64,000 nucleotides of DNA. It comes from Phocaeicola sp. GTDB taxonomy: Bacteria > Bacteroidota > Bacteroidia > Bacteroidales > Bacteroidaceae. The notes below the pieces were generated by a model, which ran no database searches, had not been told where the DNA came from, and saw only the letters and a list, made by a program, of their open reading frames with translations. Every line of letters starts with the position of its first letter. Within the stretch, counting starts at the first letter, position 1. The stretch is from assembly GCA_022764505.1 (NCBI GenBank), contig JALEQJ010000025.1, positions 1 through 64,000 of the forward strand, written 5' to 3'. Positions 1 to 9,597 of the stretch are shown piece after piece. The translations under genes were made by a program, and so were the position numbers.

Positions 1-7
1 TATAACG

Positions 8-15
8 CAAAAGTA
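8..15 (-). promoter_or_regulatory. Possible leftward promoter box at window edge
   Basis: CAAAAGTA on the top strand is TACTTTTG on the bottom strand, a match to the Bacteroidota -7 consensus TAnnTTTG. It would drive a gene lying left of the window. No TTG was found at the usual upstream distance, so this is weak. Confidence 0.3.
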
Positions 16-47
16 CAGAATATGGTATGATATTCATAGAGATAAAC

Positions 48-55
48 TAATTTTG
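48..55 (+). promoter_or_regulatory. Promoter -7 box of nudC
   Basis: TAATTTTG fits TAnnTTTG and lies 26 bases before the nudC start codon, so a transcript would begin near position 62. No clear -33 TTG is visible. Confidence 0.45.
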
Positions 56-81
56 TGCAGATATAAGAAATAAAATACTTT

Positions 82-882
82 ATGCAACCAGCAGATTTCT
101 ATCCTTGTTATTGGATAGTATTTTACGAAAAATCTCTTCTCTTAGTACAACAAGGAGACAGCTATACACTTCCATATACAGAAGTACCTCCTACTCCCGT
201 TTCGCTCACTACTACAATACACAATATAGGACAGTGGAATGAACTCCCAGTCAAGGCATATACAGTTTCTACTATGACCGTAGAAAACGAAGATTTTTTC
301 TCGGAATGGGTAGATTTGAGAGAAAGTTATGAACGATTACCTATAGAAGCGTATCGGTGGGCTGGAAAAGCCGCACAAATTTTACATTGGGATAAGAATT
401 CCCAATTTTGTCCACATTGCGGTATTCCCACCATATCTATATCGCCTATTGGGAAAAAATGTTTACGCTGTTCTCAGGAGTGGTATCCTCATTTGGCACC
501 TGCTATTATTGTCTTAATACAGAAAGAAGAAGAAATCCTCCTTGTTCGTTCTCACAATTTCAAACGAAATTATATGGGATTGGTAGCCGGCTTTTTAGAA
601 CCGGGAGAGAGCTTGGAAGAATGTGTCATACGTGAAGTAAAAGAAGAAACAGGATTAGAAATAGAAGATTTGAAATACTTTGGTTCACAGTCTTGGCCCT
701 ATCCTTCCGGTATTATGATAGGATACACTGCACGATACAAAAGTGGAGAACTCACATTGCAAAAAGAAGAGCTGGAAGCCGGAGGCTTTTTTTCAAGAGA
801 AAATCTTCCACCTATCCCACAAAAACTCAGCATAGCTCGTAAACTCATTGATGCTTGGATAGATGGAACTCTCACAAAATAA
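82..882 (+). CDS. nudC: NudC-like NADH pyrophosphatase (Nudix hydrolase)
   Basis: It likely hydrolyses NAD(H) to NMN(H) and AMP, or removes NAD caps from RNA, in the cytoplasm. The 266-residue protein has the three parts of the family in order: a divergent N-terminal domain, a four-cysteine zinc ribbon (CPHC near 110 and CLRC near 128), and a Nudix domain whose box reads GFLEPGESLEECVIREVKEE from about residue 169. After it comes SQSWPYPS (near 203), the NudC-specific motif (usually SQPWPFPxS) that separates NADH pyrophosphatases from other Nudix enzymes. Length is normal. The ATG at 82 follows a promoter box at 48-55. The DUF1801 gene begins 5 bases after its stop and is probably co-transcribed. 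Confidence 0.92.
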   Translation: MQPADFYPCYWIVFYEKSLLLVQQGDSYTLPYTEVPPTPVSLTTTIHNIGQWNELPVKAYTVSTMTVENEDFFSEWVDLRESYERLPIEAYRWAGKAAQILHWDKNSQFCPHCGIPTISISPIGKKCLRCSQEWYPHLAPAIIVLIQKEEEILLVRSHNFKRNYMGLVAGFLEPGESLEECVIREVKEETGLEIEDLKYFGSQSWPYPSGIMIGYTARYKSGELTLQKEELEAGGFFSRENLPPIPQKLSIARKLIDAWIDGTLTK

Positions 883-887
883 ATAAT

Positions 888-1265
888 ATGGAAGAACAAA
901 TACTCAATAGCTTAAAGACCTACTCTACAGAAGTCGCAGCTATTTTTCAAGAGATAAGACCACAGTTACAAACACTCCTACCACAAATAGAGGAAAAATG
1001 GGACGAAAAGAAACGAATGCTTTTCTACTCCTATGGAAAAGGATATAAGGCTTTGATCTGTGTACTTATTCTTTCCAAAAAAGGAGTAAAATTGGGATTC
1101 AACAGAGGGGTACTCTTAAAGAACCCTTATGGGCTATTGCAAGGAGATGGTAAAATAAGCAGGTATATGGATTTCAAGTCTACAAAAGATATCAATAAGG
1201 AGGTAATAAAAGAAACTGTAGAAGAAGCTTTAGAACTATATAAGAGACTCATATTAAAGGCTTAA
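888..1265 (+). CDS. DUF1801 (YdhG/YjbR-like) domain protein
   Basis: This 125-residue soluble protein resembles the DUF1801 fold: a helical start, a central run with YSYGKGYKALICV, a strand with LGFNRGVLL, then the motif NPYGLLQGDGKISRYMDFKS that parallels the 'DP..LLEG.GK..R' signature of the family. The function of the family is unknown. I place the start at the ATG at 888 rather than at an in-frame ATG at 855, because the latter lies inside nudC and would add residues unlike the family; the 888 start leaves 5 bases to the nudC stop. A strong hairpin terminator follows. Confidence 0.75.
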   Translation: MEEQILNSLKTYSTEVAAIFQEIRPQLQTLLPQIEEKWDEKKRMLFYSYGKGYKALICVLILSKKGVKLGFNRGVLLKNPYGLLQGDGKISRYMDFKSTKDINKEVIKETVEEALELYKRLILKA

Positions 1266-1296
1266 AATCTACCTGTAAGCTTTAAGAGAAAAACTT

Positions 1297-1334
1297 AAAA
1301 AGCGTAGCAAGGATACACCTTTGCTACGCTTTTT
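1297..1334. terminator. Intrinsic terminator after nudC-DUF1801
   Basis: A perfect 14-bp stem (AAAAAGCGTAGCAA at 1297-1310, TTGCTACGCTTTTT at 1321-1334) with a 10-base loop. The A and T runs on the two sides make it usable in both directions, so it could also end uvrB transcription arriving from the right. Confidence 0.85.
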
Positions 1335-1393
1335 AATTAAATCATATCTCTCTTTTCACAAATGAGTGTAGAGATTTTTCAGGAAGAAGGAAC

Positions 1394-1485
1394 CTTGCTA
1401 TAATACTTTCTGATGGGGGTCTGATAGCAAGCCTTGCTATCACGATAAGATATGTTCCGTATCACGATAGCGTTATAACGCTATC
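1394..1485. repeat. Cluster of GATAGC/GCTATC palindromes
   Basis: CTTGCTAT at 1394-1401, a 19-base inverted repeat GATAGCAAG-C-CTTGCTATC at 1423-1441, and a perfect 20-bp palindrome GATAGCGTTATAACGCTATC at 1466-1485. The left copy can pair with 1424-1431, which can also pair with 1433-1440, so the hairpins exclude each other. It lies in the roughly 300-base gap after uvrB; no gene was found there. Confidence 0.6.
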
Positions 1486-1562
1486 AGCATAGCGAGCATA
1501 TCGCAACAAATGAAAGAATCCCTATTACTTTCACACATAAATTATACCCTTTTTATAAGTGA

Positions 1563-3587
1563 TTATTTGTTACCTTTCTCTGCTATGATTTGTTCCAATT
1601 TGATGATTTCGTCACGGTATTGCGCTGCCTCTATAAACTCCAATTTCTTGGCTGCTTCTTGCATTTTCTTTCGTGTCTGTTTCAAGAGTTTTTCTATCTC
1701 GGGTAAACTCATATAGCTCACTTGCTCTTCTGCCACCAAGGTCTTTTCTATCACCTCCGTATTGTATGAACGTACTGTAGGTATTTCTGTACGTACTTCT
1801 CTCAGAGCATTCCCGTGATCTTTTACGATAGGTTGAGGTGTTTTATTATGGAGTGTATTATAAGCTATTTGCTTCTCTCTGCGCCGATTGGTTTCTTCCA
1901 TCGTTTTACGCATACTATCCGTAATTTTATCGGCATACATAATGACCTTGCCGTTTATATTTCTGGCGGCACGTCCTGCCGTTTGTGTCAAGGAGCGATG
2001 AGAACGCAAGAAGCCTTCCTTATCTGCATCTAATATAGCTACCAAAGAAACCTCAGGCAAGTCTATTCCTTCTCTTAATAAGTTTACTCCTACTAATACG
2101 TGATAAATACCTTGTCTGAGTTCATTGATAATCTTTACTCGTTCCAATGTATCTACATCACTATGAATATAAGCACAACGAACGCCGTGATTGAGCAGAT
2201 AAGTGGTTAGTTCTTCTGCCATACGCTTAGTAAGAGTAGTTACCAATACACGTTCATCTGCTTCCAATCGTAACTGAATTTCTTCCATCAGATTATCTAT
2301 CTGATTCATACTCGGTCTTATCTCTATTATAGGATCCAATAAGCCTGTAGGACGAATAACTTGTTCTACTATAACTCCCTCCGAAGCGTTCAGCTCATAG
2401 TCTGCAGGCGTAGCACTTACATAAATTACCTGTTTTGCCAACTGCTGAAACTCTTCAAACTTGAGAGGTCTATTATCCATAGCAGCAGGCAGTCGGAAAC
2501 CGAAATTAACCAGATTTTCCTTTCTGGCTCTATCCCCTCCATACATAGCACTTATTTGAGGTACACTTACATGGCTCTCGTCTATTACAATAAGAAAATC
2601 ATTCGGAAAGAAATCCAATAAGCAATATGGTCTGGTACCTGGCTCTCTTCCGTCAAAATAGCGAGAGTAATTTTCTATACCGGAACAATGCCCTAATTCT
2701 CTGAGCATCTCCATATCGTAAGTTACCCGTTCATAGATACGTTTTGCTTCCAATGGTTTTTGGTTTTCCTCAAAAAAAGCTACTTGTTTAGTCAAGTCAT
2801 CTTCTATCTGATGAATAGCTCTCAATGTGCTTTCTTTGGTTGTCATAAAGAGATTGGCAGGATAAATGTTATACTCTTCGTACATTTGTATGGTACAACC
2901 ATTTTCCGCATCTATTTCCTCTATGCTCTCCACTTCATCACCCCAAAACATTATTCGTAATATCTGCTCCGCATAAGCCAAGTAAATATCTACTGTATCT
3001 CCTTTTACTCTGAAATGTCCTCTACTCAAGTCTAAATCATTTCTTACATAAAGACTATCTACCAACTTTCTAAGCAACACATTTCTATCTATAAGCATTC
3101 CTTTCCTTACCGAAATCACATTATTGTAGAAGTCGGCAGGATTTCCCATACCATAGATGCAGGAGACAGAAGAAACTACAATCACATCTTTCCTGCCGGA
3201 TAAGAGAGAAGAAGTAGCTGCCAATCTTAGTCTATCTATCTCTTCATTGATAGCCAAGTCCTTTTCTATATACGTATCTGTACTGGGTAAATAAGCTTCC
3301 GGTTGATAATAGTCATAATAAGATACATAATACTCTACCGCATTATCGGGAAAGAAATACTTAAATTCGCTATACAATTGCGCTGCCAAAGTCTTATTAT
3401 GGCTCAAAACCAAAGTAGGTTTATTGATATTCTTTATTACATTGGCTATGGTAAATGTTTTCCCAGAACCTGTAACCCCCAACAAAGTTTGTGCAGGTAA
3501 CCCTTTCAGAACACCATCTGTCAATTGGGCTATTGCTTCCGGTTGATCTCCCGTAGGCTGGTAATCCGATTTGAGTTGAAAATTCAT
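1563..3587 (-). CDS. uvrB: Excinuclease ABC subunit B
   Basis: UvrB is the damage-verifying helicase-like subunit of nucleotide excision repair; it is loaded by UvrA and recruits UvrC. The 674-residue protein starts with the conserved DYQPTGDQPEAI, has Walker A GVTGSGKT at 37-44, the damage-probing beta-hairpin region around 87-106 (YYVSYYDYYQPEAYLP), DESH (helicase motif II), the late helicase motifs with GVNLLREGIDLPEVSLV and QTAGRAARN, and a C-terminal UVR motif that contacts UvrC (last 40 residues). Full length, no defects. It lies 20 bases downstream of the methyltransferase gene, so co-transcription is likely. Confidence 0.98.
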   Translation of the reverse strand: MNFQLKSDYQPTGDQPEAIAQLTDGVLKGLPAQTLLGVTGSGKTFTIANVIKNINKPTLVLSHNKTLAAQLYSEFKYFFPDNAVEYYVSYYDYYQPEAYLPSTDTYIEKDLAINEEIDRLRLAATSSLLSGRKDVIVVSSVSCIYGMGNPADFYNNVISVRKGMLIDRNVLLRKLVDSLYVRNDLDLSRGHFRVKGDTVDIYLAYAEQILRIMFWGDEVESIEEIDAENGCTIQMYEEYNIYPANLFMTTKESTLRAIHQIEDDLTKQVAFFEENQKPLEAKRIYERVTYDMEMLRELGHCSGIENYSRYFDGREPGTRPYCLLDFFPNDFLIVIDESHVSVPQISAMYGGDRARKENLVNFGFRLPAAMDNRPLKFEEFQQLAKQVIYVSATPADYELNASEGVIVEQVIRPTGLLDPIIEIRPSMNQIDNLMEEIQLRLEADERVLVTTLTKRMAEELTTYLLNHGVRCAYIHSDVDTLERVKIINELRQGIYHVLVGVNLLREGIDLPEVSLVAILDADKEGFLRSHRSLTQTAGRAARNINGKVIMYADKITDSMRKTMEETNRRREKQIAYNTLHNKTPQPIVKDHGNALREVRTEIPTVRSYNTEVIEKTLVAEEQVSYMSLPEIEKLLKQTRKKMQEAAKKLEFIEAAQYRDEIIKLEQIIAEKGNK

Positions 3588-3607
3588 ACTTCAAATAAAA
3601 CACAGAG

Positions 3608-4138
3608 TTAAGCTAAAAGTTTCTTGGCCATTTCATAGATAACAATACCCGCAGCTACAGAAACATTAAGCGAATGTTTAGTGCCATATTGTGGTATTTC
3701 TATACAACCATCGCATTGGTCTATTACGCTTTGTTGTACACCCTTCACTTCATTTCCCAAGACTATAGCATATCGTTCTGATTTTGACACACACATCTTT
3801 TCCAAAGAAACACTCCCCTCACATTGCTCTATAGCATACACCTTATATCCCTTTGTTTTCAGAGTGTTCACTGCAACCATCGTATCTGTTTCATATACCC
3901 AGTCTACAGCTTCTTCTGCTCCCAGCGCTGTTTTGTGTATTTCCGCATGAGGTGGTTGTGCCGTAATGCCACACAAATAGACCTGCTCTACTCTAAAAGC
4001 GTCCGAAGTCCTAAATACAGAACCTACATTGTGCATACTGCGTACATTATCTAAAACAATAACCAATGGCGTTTTCTCTATCTCTTTATATTTTTCTACA
4101 GAGAGGCGATTCATCTCTGTAATTTTGAGCTTCCTCAT
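3608..4138 (-). CDS. SpoU/TrmH-family RNA 2'-O-methyltransferase
   Basis: A 176-residue SPOUT-fold methyltransferase that uses S-adenosylmethionine to methylate a ribose in tRNA or rRNA. Seen: motif 1 NVRSMHNVGSVFRT (31-44), motif 2 IVLGNEVKGV, and motif 3 IPQYGTKHSLNVSVAAGI near the C-terminus, which build the trefoil-knot cofactor site. It is the short form without an extra N-terminal RNA-binding domain, so the target cannot be named. It lies just upstream of uvrB on the same strand. Confidence 0.9.
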   Translation of the reverse strand: MRKLKITEMNRLSVEKYKEIEKTPLVIVLDNVRSMHNVGSVFRTSDAFRVEQVYLCGITAQPPHAEIHKTALGAEEAVDWVYETDTMVAVNTLKTKGYKVYAIEQCEGSVSLEKMCVSKSERYAIVLGNEVKGVQQSVIDQCDGCIEIPQYGTKHSLNVSVAAGIVIYEMAKKLLA

Positions 4139-4168
4139 ACTTCTTAATTCTCTATATATGTAAGAGAG

Positions 4169-4208
4169 AATAGCCCCGACTCTTCTTTTTTTGAAGTGCA
4201 GGGCTATT
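4169..4208 (-). terminator. Hairpin downstream of guaA
   Basis: AATAGCCC (4169-4176) pairs with GGGCTATT (4201-4208); inside, TCTTC and GAAG can pair over a T-rich loop. It sits 33 bases after the guaA stop. The uridine run after the stem is poor, so termination efficiency is uncertain. Confidence 0.5.
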
Positions 4209-4240
4209 TACTCAATATTTAATACTATTTGAATATCGTT

Positions 4241-5764
4241 TTATTCCCATTCTATTGTAGCAGGTGGTTTAGAGGATATATCATAGCATACTCTATTTAC
4301 TCCTTTTACCTTATTGATAATTTGATTGGAGATATGTGCCATAAATTCGTAAGGTAAATGCGCCCAATCTGCAGACATCGCATCTGTACTGGTAACAGCA
4401 CGTAATGCTACAGCTTGCTCATAAGTTCTTTCATCTCCCATCACACCTACGCTTTGCACCGGTAATAAAATAACACCTGCCTGCCAAATATCATCGTACA
4501 GCCCCCATTCACGCAATCCTGAAATAAATATATCGTCTGCTTCTTGTAAGACCTGTACTTTTTCCGGTGTTATATCTCCCAAAATACGCACTGCTAATCC
4601 CGGACCGGGGAAAGGGTGTCTTGTAATAAGATGTTCCGGCATACCTAATTCTCTTCCTACTCTACGTACCTCGTCCTTGAATAAAAGGCGAAGAGGCTCA
4701 CAGAGTTTAAGTTTCATTTTTTCCGGCAATCCTCCTACATTATGATGACTCTTTATCACAGTTCCTGTAATAGACAAAGACTCTATACAATCCGGATAAA
4801 TAGTTCCTTGTGCCAACCATTTAGCATCTGTGATTTTATGCGCTTCTGCATCGAAGACATCTATAAATCCACGACCTATGATCTTTCTTTTTTGCTCCGG
4901 GTCTTTTACTCCTTTCAGCTCCGAAAAGAATTTATCGCTTGCATCTATGCCTATCACATTCAATCCAAGACATTCGTAATCTTTCATCACATTCTTGAAT
5001 TCGTTCTTGCGTAGCATACCATGATCTACAAAAATACAGGTGAGGTTCTTTCCAATAGCTTTATTCAGCAATACGGCAGCTACAGAAGAATCCACACCCC
5101 CACTCAAACCTAATATCACACGGTCATTCCCCAATTGTGCTTTCAGCTCTTCTACAGTTGACTCTATAAACGAAGCCGCACTCCAAGACTGCTTACCTCC
5201 ACAAATATCTACTACAAAGTTTTTTAGCATTTGCACTCCATCTTCCGAGTGGAAAGCTTCCGGGTGAAACTGTACACCCCAAACTTTCTCCTTATTAGAT
5301 TGATAAGCAGCTACTGCCACTTTGGGAGTTGAAGCTATAATTCTATAATCTGCAGGCAAAGCTGTTATGGTATCTCCATGGCTCATCCAGACTTGTGAAT
5401 TAATCTGTACACCCTTCAGCAATGGATTGTCCGCTTCCAATTTGGAAAGATGTGCTCTACCATATTCACGAGTATTGGCAGGCTCTACGCGCCCACCATA
5501 AGTATATGCTATATGTTGTGCACCATAACAAATACCCAATACAGGAAGTTTACCAATCAAATCTGATAATTCTGTTTTGAAGGCTTTATCATCATATACA
5601 GAGAATGGACTCCCTGATAAGATGACTCCTATCACAGAGGGGTCTTCCTTAGGAAATTTATTATAAGGTACAATCTCACAGTACATATTCAAATCACGCA
5701 GCCTTCTTCCGATAAGCTGCGTAGTTTGAGATCCAAAATCAAGGATAATGATCTTTTCTTGCAT
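4241..5764 (-). CDS. guaA: GMP synthase (glutamine-hydrolysing)
   Basis: It converts XMP, ATP and glutamine to GMP, the last step of guanine nucleotide synthesis. The 507-residue protein has a class I glutamine amidotransferase domain (GICYGAQ with nucleophile Cys79, and VQFHPEA with His167/Glu169), an ATP-pyrophosphatase domain with the P-loop SGGVDSS at 221-227, and a C-terminal dimerisation domain ending in the invariant PATIEWE. It is a single-chain enzyme of normal length. mscL lies 9 bases upstream on the same strand, an unusual pairing that implies a shared transcript. Confidence 0.98.
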   Translation of the reverse strand: MQEKIIILDFGSQTTQLIGRRLRDLNMYCEIVPYNKFPKEDPSVIGVILSGSPFSVYDDKAFKTELSDLIGKLPVLGICYGAQHIAYTYGGRVEPANTREYGRAHLSKLEADNPLLKGVQINSQVWMSHGDTITALPADYRIIASTPKVAVAAYQSNKEKVWGVQFHPEAFHSEDGVQMLKNFVVDICGGKQSWSAASFIESTVEELKAQLGNDRVILGLSGGVDSSVAAVLLNKAIGKNLTCIFVDHGMLRKNEFKNVMKDYECLGLNVIGIDASDKFFSELKGVKDPEQKRKIIGRGFIDVFDAEAHKITDAKWLAQGTIYPDCIESLSITGTVIKSHHNVGGLPEKMKLKLCEPLRLLFKDEVRRVGRELGMPEHLITRHPFPGPGLAVRILGDITPEKVQVLQEADDIFISGLREWGLYDDIWQAGVILLPVQSVGVMGDERTYEQAVALRAVTSTDAMSADWAHLPYEFMAHISNQIINKVKGVNRVCYDISSKPPATIEWE

Positions 5765-5773
5765 ATCAGAACT

Positions 5774-6205
5774 TTATTGTTGCTTTTTCAATAAATCTCT
5801 AATTTCAGCCAATAAAACTTCTTCATTAGAAGGTGCTGCAGGAGCTTCTTCTACTGCTGCTTCTTTCTTCTTCATACTATTCAGTCCCTTAATAGCGAAG
5901 AAAATACAGATTGCTATAATTAAGAAATCTACAATAGTTTGTATGAAAGAACCATAGTTAATAGCTACTGCTGCAACTGTTTCTACGCCTTCTGCATCTA
6001 CTACAGCTTCCTTGAGAACATATTTCAAATCCGCAAAATTTGTATCTCCCATCAAAGCTGCAATAGGAGGCATAATTACATCTGCCACCAAAGAACTTAC
6101 AATTTTACCAAAAGCACCACCGATGATAACACCGACAGCCATATCTATCACATTACCTTTGAAAGCAAACTCTTTGAATTCTTGTATAAAACCTGTTTTA
6201 GCCAT
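5774..6205 (-). CDS. mscL: Large-conductance mechanosensitive channel
   Basis: MscL is an inner-membrane pentameric channel that opens under high membrane tension during osmotic downshock. In the 143-residue protein one sees the amphipathic N-terminal helix ([24 protein letters not shown]), TM1 with the [14 protein letters not shown] pore stretch, a periplasmic loop, TM2 (residues about 90-110), and a charged cytoplasmic C-terminal helix with [14 protein letters not shown]. The length is normal. It is head-to-head with gap. Confidence 0.97.
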   Translation of the reverse strand: MAKTGFIQEFKEFAFKGNVIDMAVGVIIGGAFGKIVSSLVADVIMPPIAALMGDTNFADLKYVLKEAVVDAEGVETVAAVAINYGSFIQTIVDFLIIAICIFFAIKGLNSMKKKEAAVEEAPAAPSNEEVLLAEIRDLLKKQQ

Positions 6206-6254
6206 TTCTTTGTATTTTAAGTTGAAAAATCATGCGAATATAAAAACAAATCTC

Positions 6255-6262
6255 TACTTTTG
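6255..6262 (+). promoter_or_regulatory. Promoter -7 box of gap
   Basis: TACTTTTG matches TAnnTTTG exactly, 71 bases before the gap start codon, giving a leader of roughly 60 bases. No standard -33 TTG is seen at the usual spacing. Confidence 0.55.
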
Positions 6263-6276
6263 CACTACAAAACTGA

Positions 6277-7344
<1,068 letters not shown>

Positions 7345-7379
7345 GCTAAATAGCTTATAAGCCGACAATCCATAACATT

Positions 7380-7413
7380 AAAGGTGTTCCCAACTCTGTT
7401 TGAGAACACCTTT
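7380..7413. terminator. Terminator between gap and the DciA-like gene
   Basis: A perfect 10-bp stem AAAGGTGTTC (7380-7389) / GAACACCTTT (7404-7413), followed by a T-rich tail on the gap side. It also lies downstream of the convergent DUF721 gene. Confidence 0.85.
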
Positions 7414-7439
7414 ATTATTTCTGTTTTTCTAAAAGAACT

Positions 7440-7730
7440 CTAAGTGAAACAGATATCTGTGATGGTATGATAACCTACTTTGGCATTGAGCATAGCTACG
7501 AGTTCTTTTTTATGGAGAAACAACTCATTTTTTGCTACAGCAGAAGTAACCTTCACATATAGACATTGGTTTTTGATAAATAAATCTTTGGTATAAGATA
7601 GATACTTAGAGGGAACAATTTCTGCCCAAGACGCTATAAGCCTATGCTCATAAAGAGGAGTTTCCATACCTTTTATGCGGAGAAACTGCGACAATAATAG
7701 TGAAATAGGTTCTGCTTTCTTTCGTTCCAT
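7440..7730 (-). CDS. DUF721 / DciA-like protein
   Basis: A 96-residue protein of the DUF721 family. In other bacteria the member DciA loads the replicative helicase DnaB; in Bacteroidota the family is often a single short domain beside recF, as here. Seen: an N-terminal helix, then the core WAEIVP...Y followed by alternating strands (LYVKVTSAVAKNELFLHKKELVAMLN), as in the KH-like DUF721 fold. It starts 7 bases after recF ends and so probably belongs to that operon. A replication role is inferred from the family and position. Confidence 0.8.
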   Translation of the reverse strand: MERKKAEPISLLLSQFLRIKGMETPLYEHRLIASWAEIVPSKYLSYTKDLFIKNQCLYVKVTSAVAKNELFLHKKELVAMLNAKVGYHTITDICFT

Positions 7731-7737
7731 ACGTATA

Positions 7738-8850
7738 CTATTCTACACGGAGCTCTACGATATTTCCTTGTTCTACCTCAAAAATTTTATAGTCGTGAGG
7801 CTGTACATCTGCAAGAATCTTGTCCAAATTGGTTCTATTGGTATCTGTAATGAATATCTGACCGAAATCGGCATTAGAAACCAACGATAAAATCTTTGTA
7901 ACACGATGACTGTCCAATTTATCAAAAATATCGTCCAACAAGACAATAGGAGTAGTTCCCAAATCTTTCAAGAAAGTAAATTGTGCCAATTTCAGTGCTG
8001 TAAGAAAGGTCTTGTTTTGCCCTTGAGAGCCTTCTCGCTTGATAGGGAAACCTTCTAATTCCATCTGTAAATCGTCTTTATGTACGCCTTTGAGCGAGTA
8101 TCCCATAATTCTATCTTTGGCATAACTTTCTCTCAATAAAACAGAAAGTTCGCCTGCCATCAGATGACTCTCGTACTTCAGACTTACCTGCTCTTCTTCT
8201 CCTGCTATAGCTGTATAATAGTGCTGAAATATAGGGATAAATTTTTCTATAAAAGCCCTCCTTTTACGGAATATCATCTGTCCTTTCTGTGCCATTATTT
8301 CTTCCCATAGCAAAAGAATTTCTTCTTGTGGTTCAGCTTCTGCCTTGAGCATTGCATTGCGTTGTTGCATAGCTTTGTTGTAAGAAATGAGAGCTTCCAG
8401 ATACTCTTTATCATACTGAGATAGTACCAGATCCATAAAGCGTCTTCTTTCCTCACTACCTCCGGCTATGAGCGACAGGTCATTGGGAGAAACTATCACT
8501 ACGGGAATCAAACCTATATGCTCTGCCAATCTTGTGTATTCTTTCTTATTCCGCTTAAATACTTTTTTCTGTCTACGCTTCAAGGCACAAGAAATCTCCT
8601 CTACTCTATCTTCGTCTATTCCTGCCTTATATGTACCATGTAGCATAAAAAAATCGGCGTTATGCAAAATATTTTGAGAATCTACAGCATTGGTAGCACT
8701 CTTACAAAACGAAAGAAAGTATACCGCATCTATCAGATTTGTCTTTCCCATACCATTCTTTCCTAAGATACAATTTATCTTGGGCGAGAAAGAAAGTTCT
8801 ACAGAAGAAAGATTCTTATAGTTCAATATAGAAATTTTGTCCAACCACAT
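7738..8850 (-). CDS. recF: DNA replication/repair protein RecF
   Basis: RecF is an SMC-like ATPase that, with RecO and RecR, loads RecA at single-strand gaps. The 370-residue protein has the N-terminal LSSVELSFSPKIN strand, Walker A GKNGMGKT at 30-37 followed by NLIDAVYFLSF, the signature region SQGQNKTFLTALKLAQ, and Walker B IVLLDDIFDKLD. The family's usual length. The next gene upstream is 10 bases away (plsC), so plsC, recF and the DUF721 gene may be co-transcribed. Confidence 0.96.
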   Translation of the reverse strand: MWLDKISILNYKNLSSVELSFSPKINCILGKNGMGKTNLIDAVYFLSFCKSATNAVDSQNILHNADFFMLHGTYKAGIDEDRVEEISCALKRRQKKVFKRNKKEYTRLAEHIGLIPVVIVSPNDLSLIAGGSEERRRFMDLVLSQYDKEYLEALISYNKAMQQRNAMLKAEAEPQEEILLLWEEIMAQKGQMIFRKRRAFIEKFIPIFQHYYTAIAGEEEQVSLKYESHLMAGELSVLLRESYAKDRIMGYSLKGVHKDDLQMELEGFPIKREGSQGQNKTFLTALKLAQFTFLKDLGTTPIVLLDDIFDKLDSHRVTKILSLVSNADFGQIFITDTNRTNLDKILADVQPHDYKIFEVEQGNIVELRVE

Positions 8851-8860
8851 AATTCGTTTC

Positions 8861-9580
8861 TTACTTCAATGAATGAGAAATAATCTCGTAAGACTTGTTT
8901 GACAAGTATTTCAAATTCTCTGCTCCACTTTCTGCCAAAGGAGGAATTGGCGGATGAATGGTAACCTTAAGAGGAGACCAAGTAGCCAATAGTTTACCAC
9001 GAGAAAGTACCTTATAAGAGCCTTCTATGGTGATAGGAACAACAGAGAGCCTCAGCTCATCTGCCAACTGGAATGCCCCACGCTTAAAAGTATGCAAAGC
9101 TCCATCTTTACTTCTTTCTCCTTCCGGAAAAACAACGAGAGAAACACCTTTCTTTAGGGTTTGCTCTGCCTGCAATATTGTATTTTTGATACGCTGTGGA
9201 GAACTTTTATCCACAAAAATATGCCCTGCTGCTTCGCACGCTTTCCCTACAAATGGTAATTTTCGGAGTCCTTTCTTCATCATCCACTTGAAGTTTCTAT
9301 GCAGAAAACCATAGATAAGAAATATATCGAATGCACCTTGATGATTGACTACGAAAACATAAGATTCACCTGAAACAAGATGCTCTCTTCCACTCACTCT
9401 TACAGGGAGTAAATATACCCAACAAGTAAGTTTTGACCATATTTTCCCGGGATAATACCCCCAAACATTGCCGTTCCCAAAGAAGCAACCTACTATCGTA
9501 ATAATGGCTGTCAGTATAGTCAGCACAAGAAATATAGGAATAGCGATCAATAACTGATAAACAATATATAATGTATTCAT
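8861..9580 (-). CDS. plsC: 1-acyl-sn-glycerol-3-phosphate acyltransferase (PlsC family)
   Basis: It transfers an acyl chain to lysophosphatidate at the inner membrane, a step of phospholipid synthesis. In the 239-residue protein the NHx4D motif is NHQGAFD (79-85) and the glycerophosphate-binding motif is FPEGERS (151-157), with hydrophobic N-terminal segments at about 5-35 and 51-62. The EGERS form rather than EGTRS is common in Bacteroidota. Related lipid-A or ornithine-lipid acyltransferases have the same motifs, so the exact acceptor is inferred. Confidence 0.88.
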   Translation of the reverse strand: MNTLYIVYQLLIAIPIFLVLTILTAIITIVGCFFGNGNVWGYYPGKIWSKLTCWVYLLPVRVSGREHLVSGESYVFVVNHQGAFDIFLIYGFLHRNFKWMMKKGLRKLPFVGKACEAAGHIFVDKSSPQRIKNTILQAEQTLKKGVSLVVFPEGERSKDGALHTFKRGAFQLADELRLSVVPITIEGSYKVLSRGKLLATWSPLKVTIHPPIPPLAESGAENLKYLSNKSYEIISHSLK

Positions 9581-9597
9581 ACTCTACTACGTATTAT

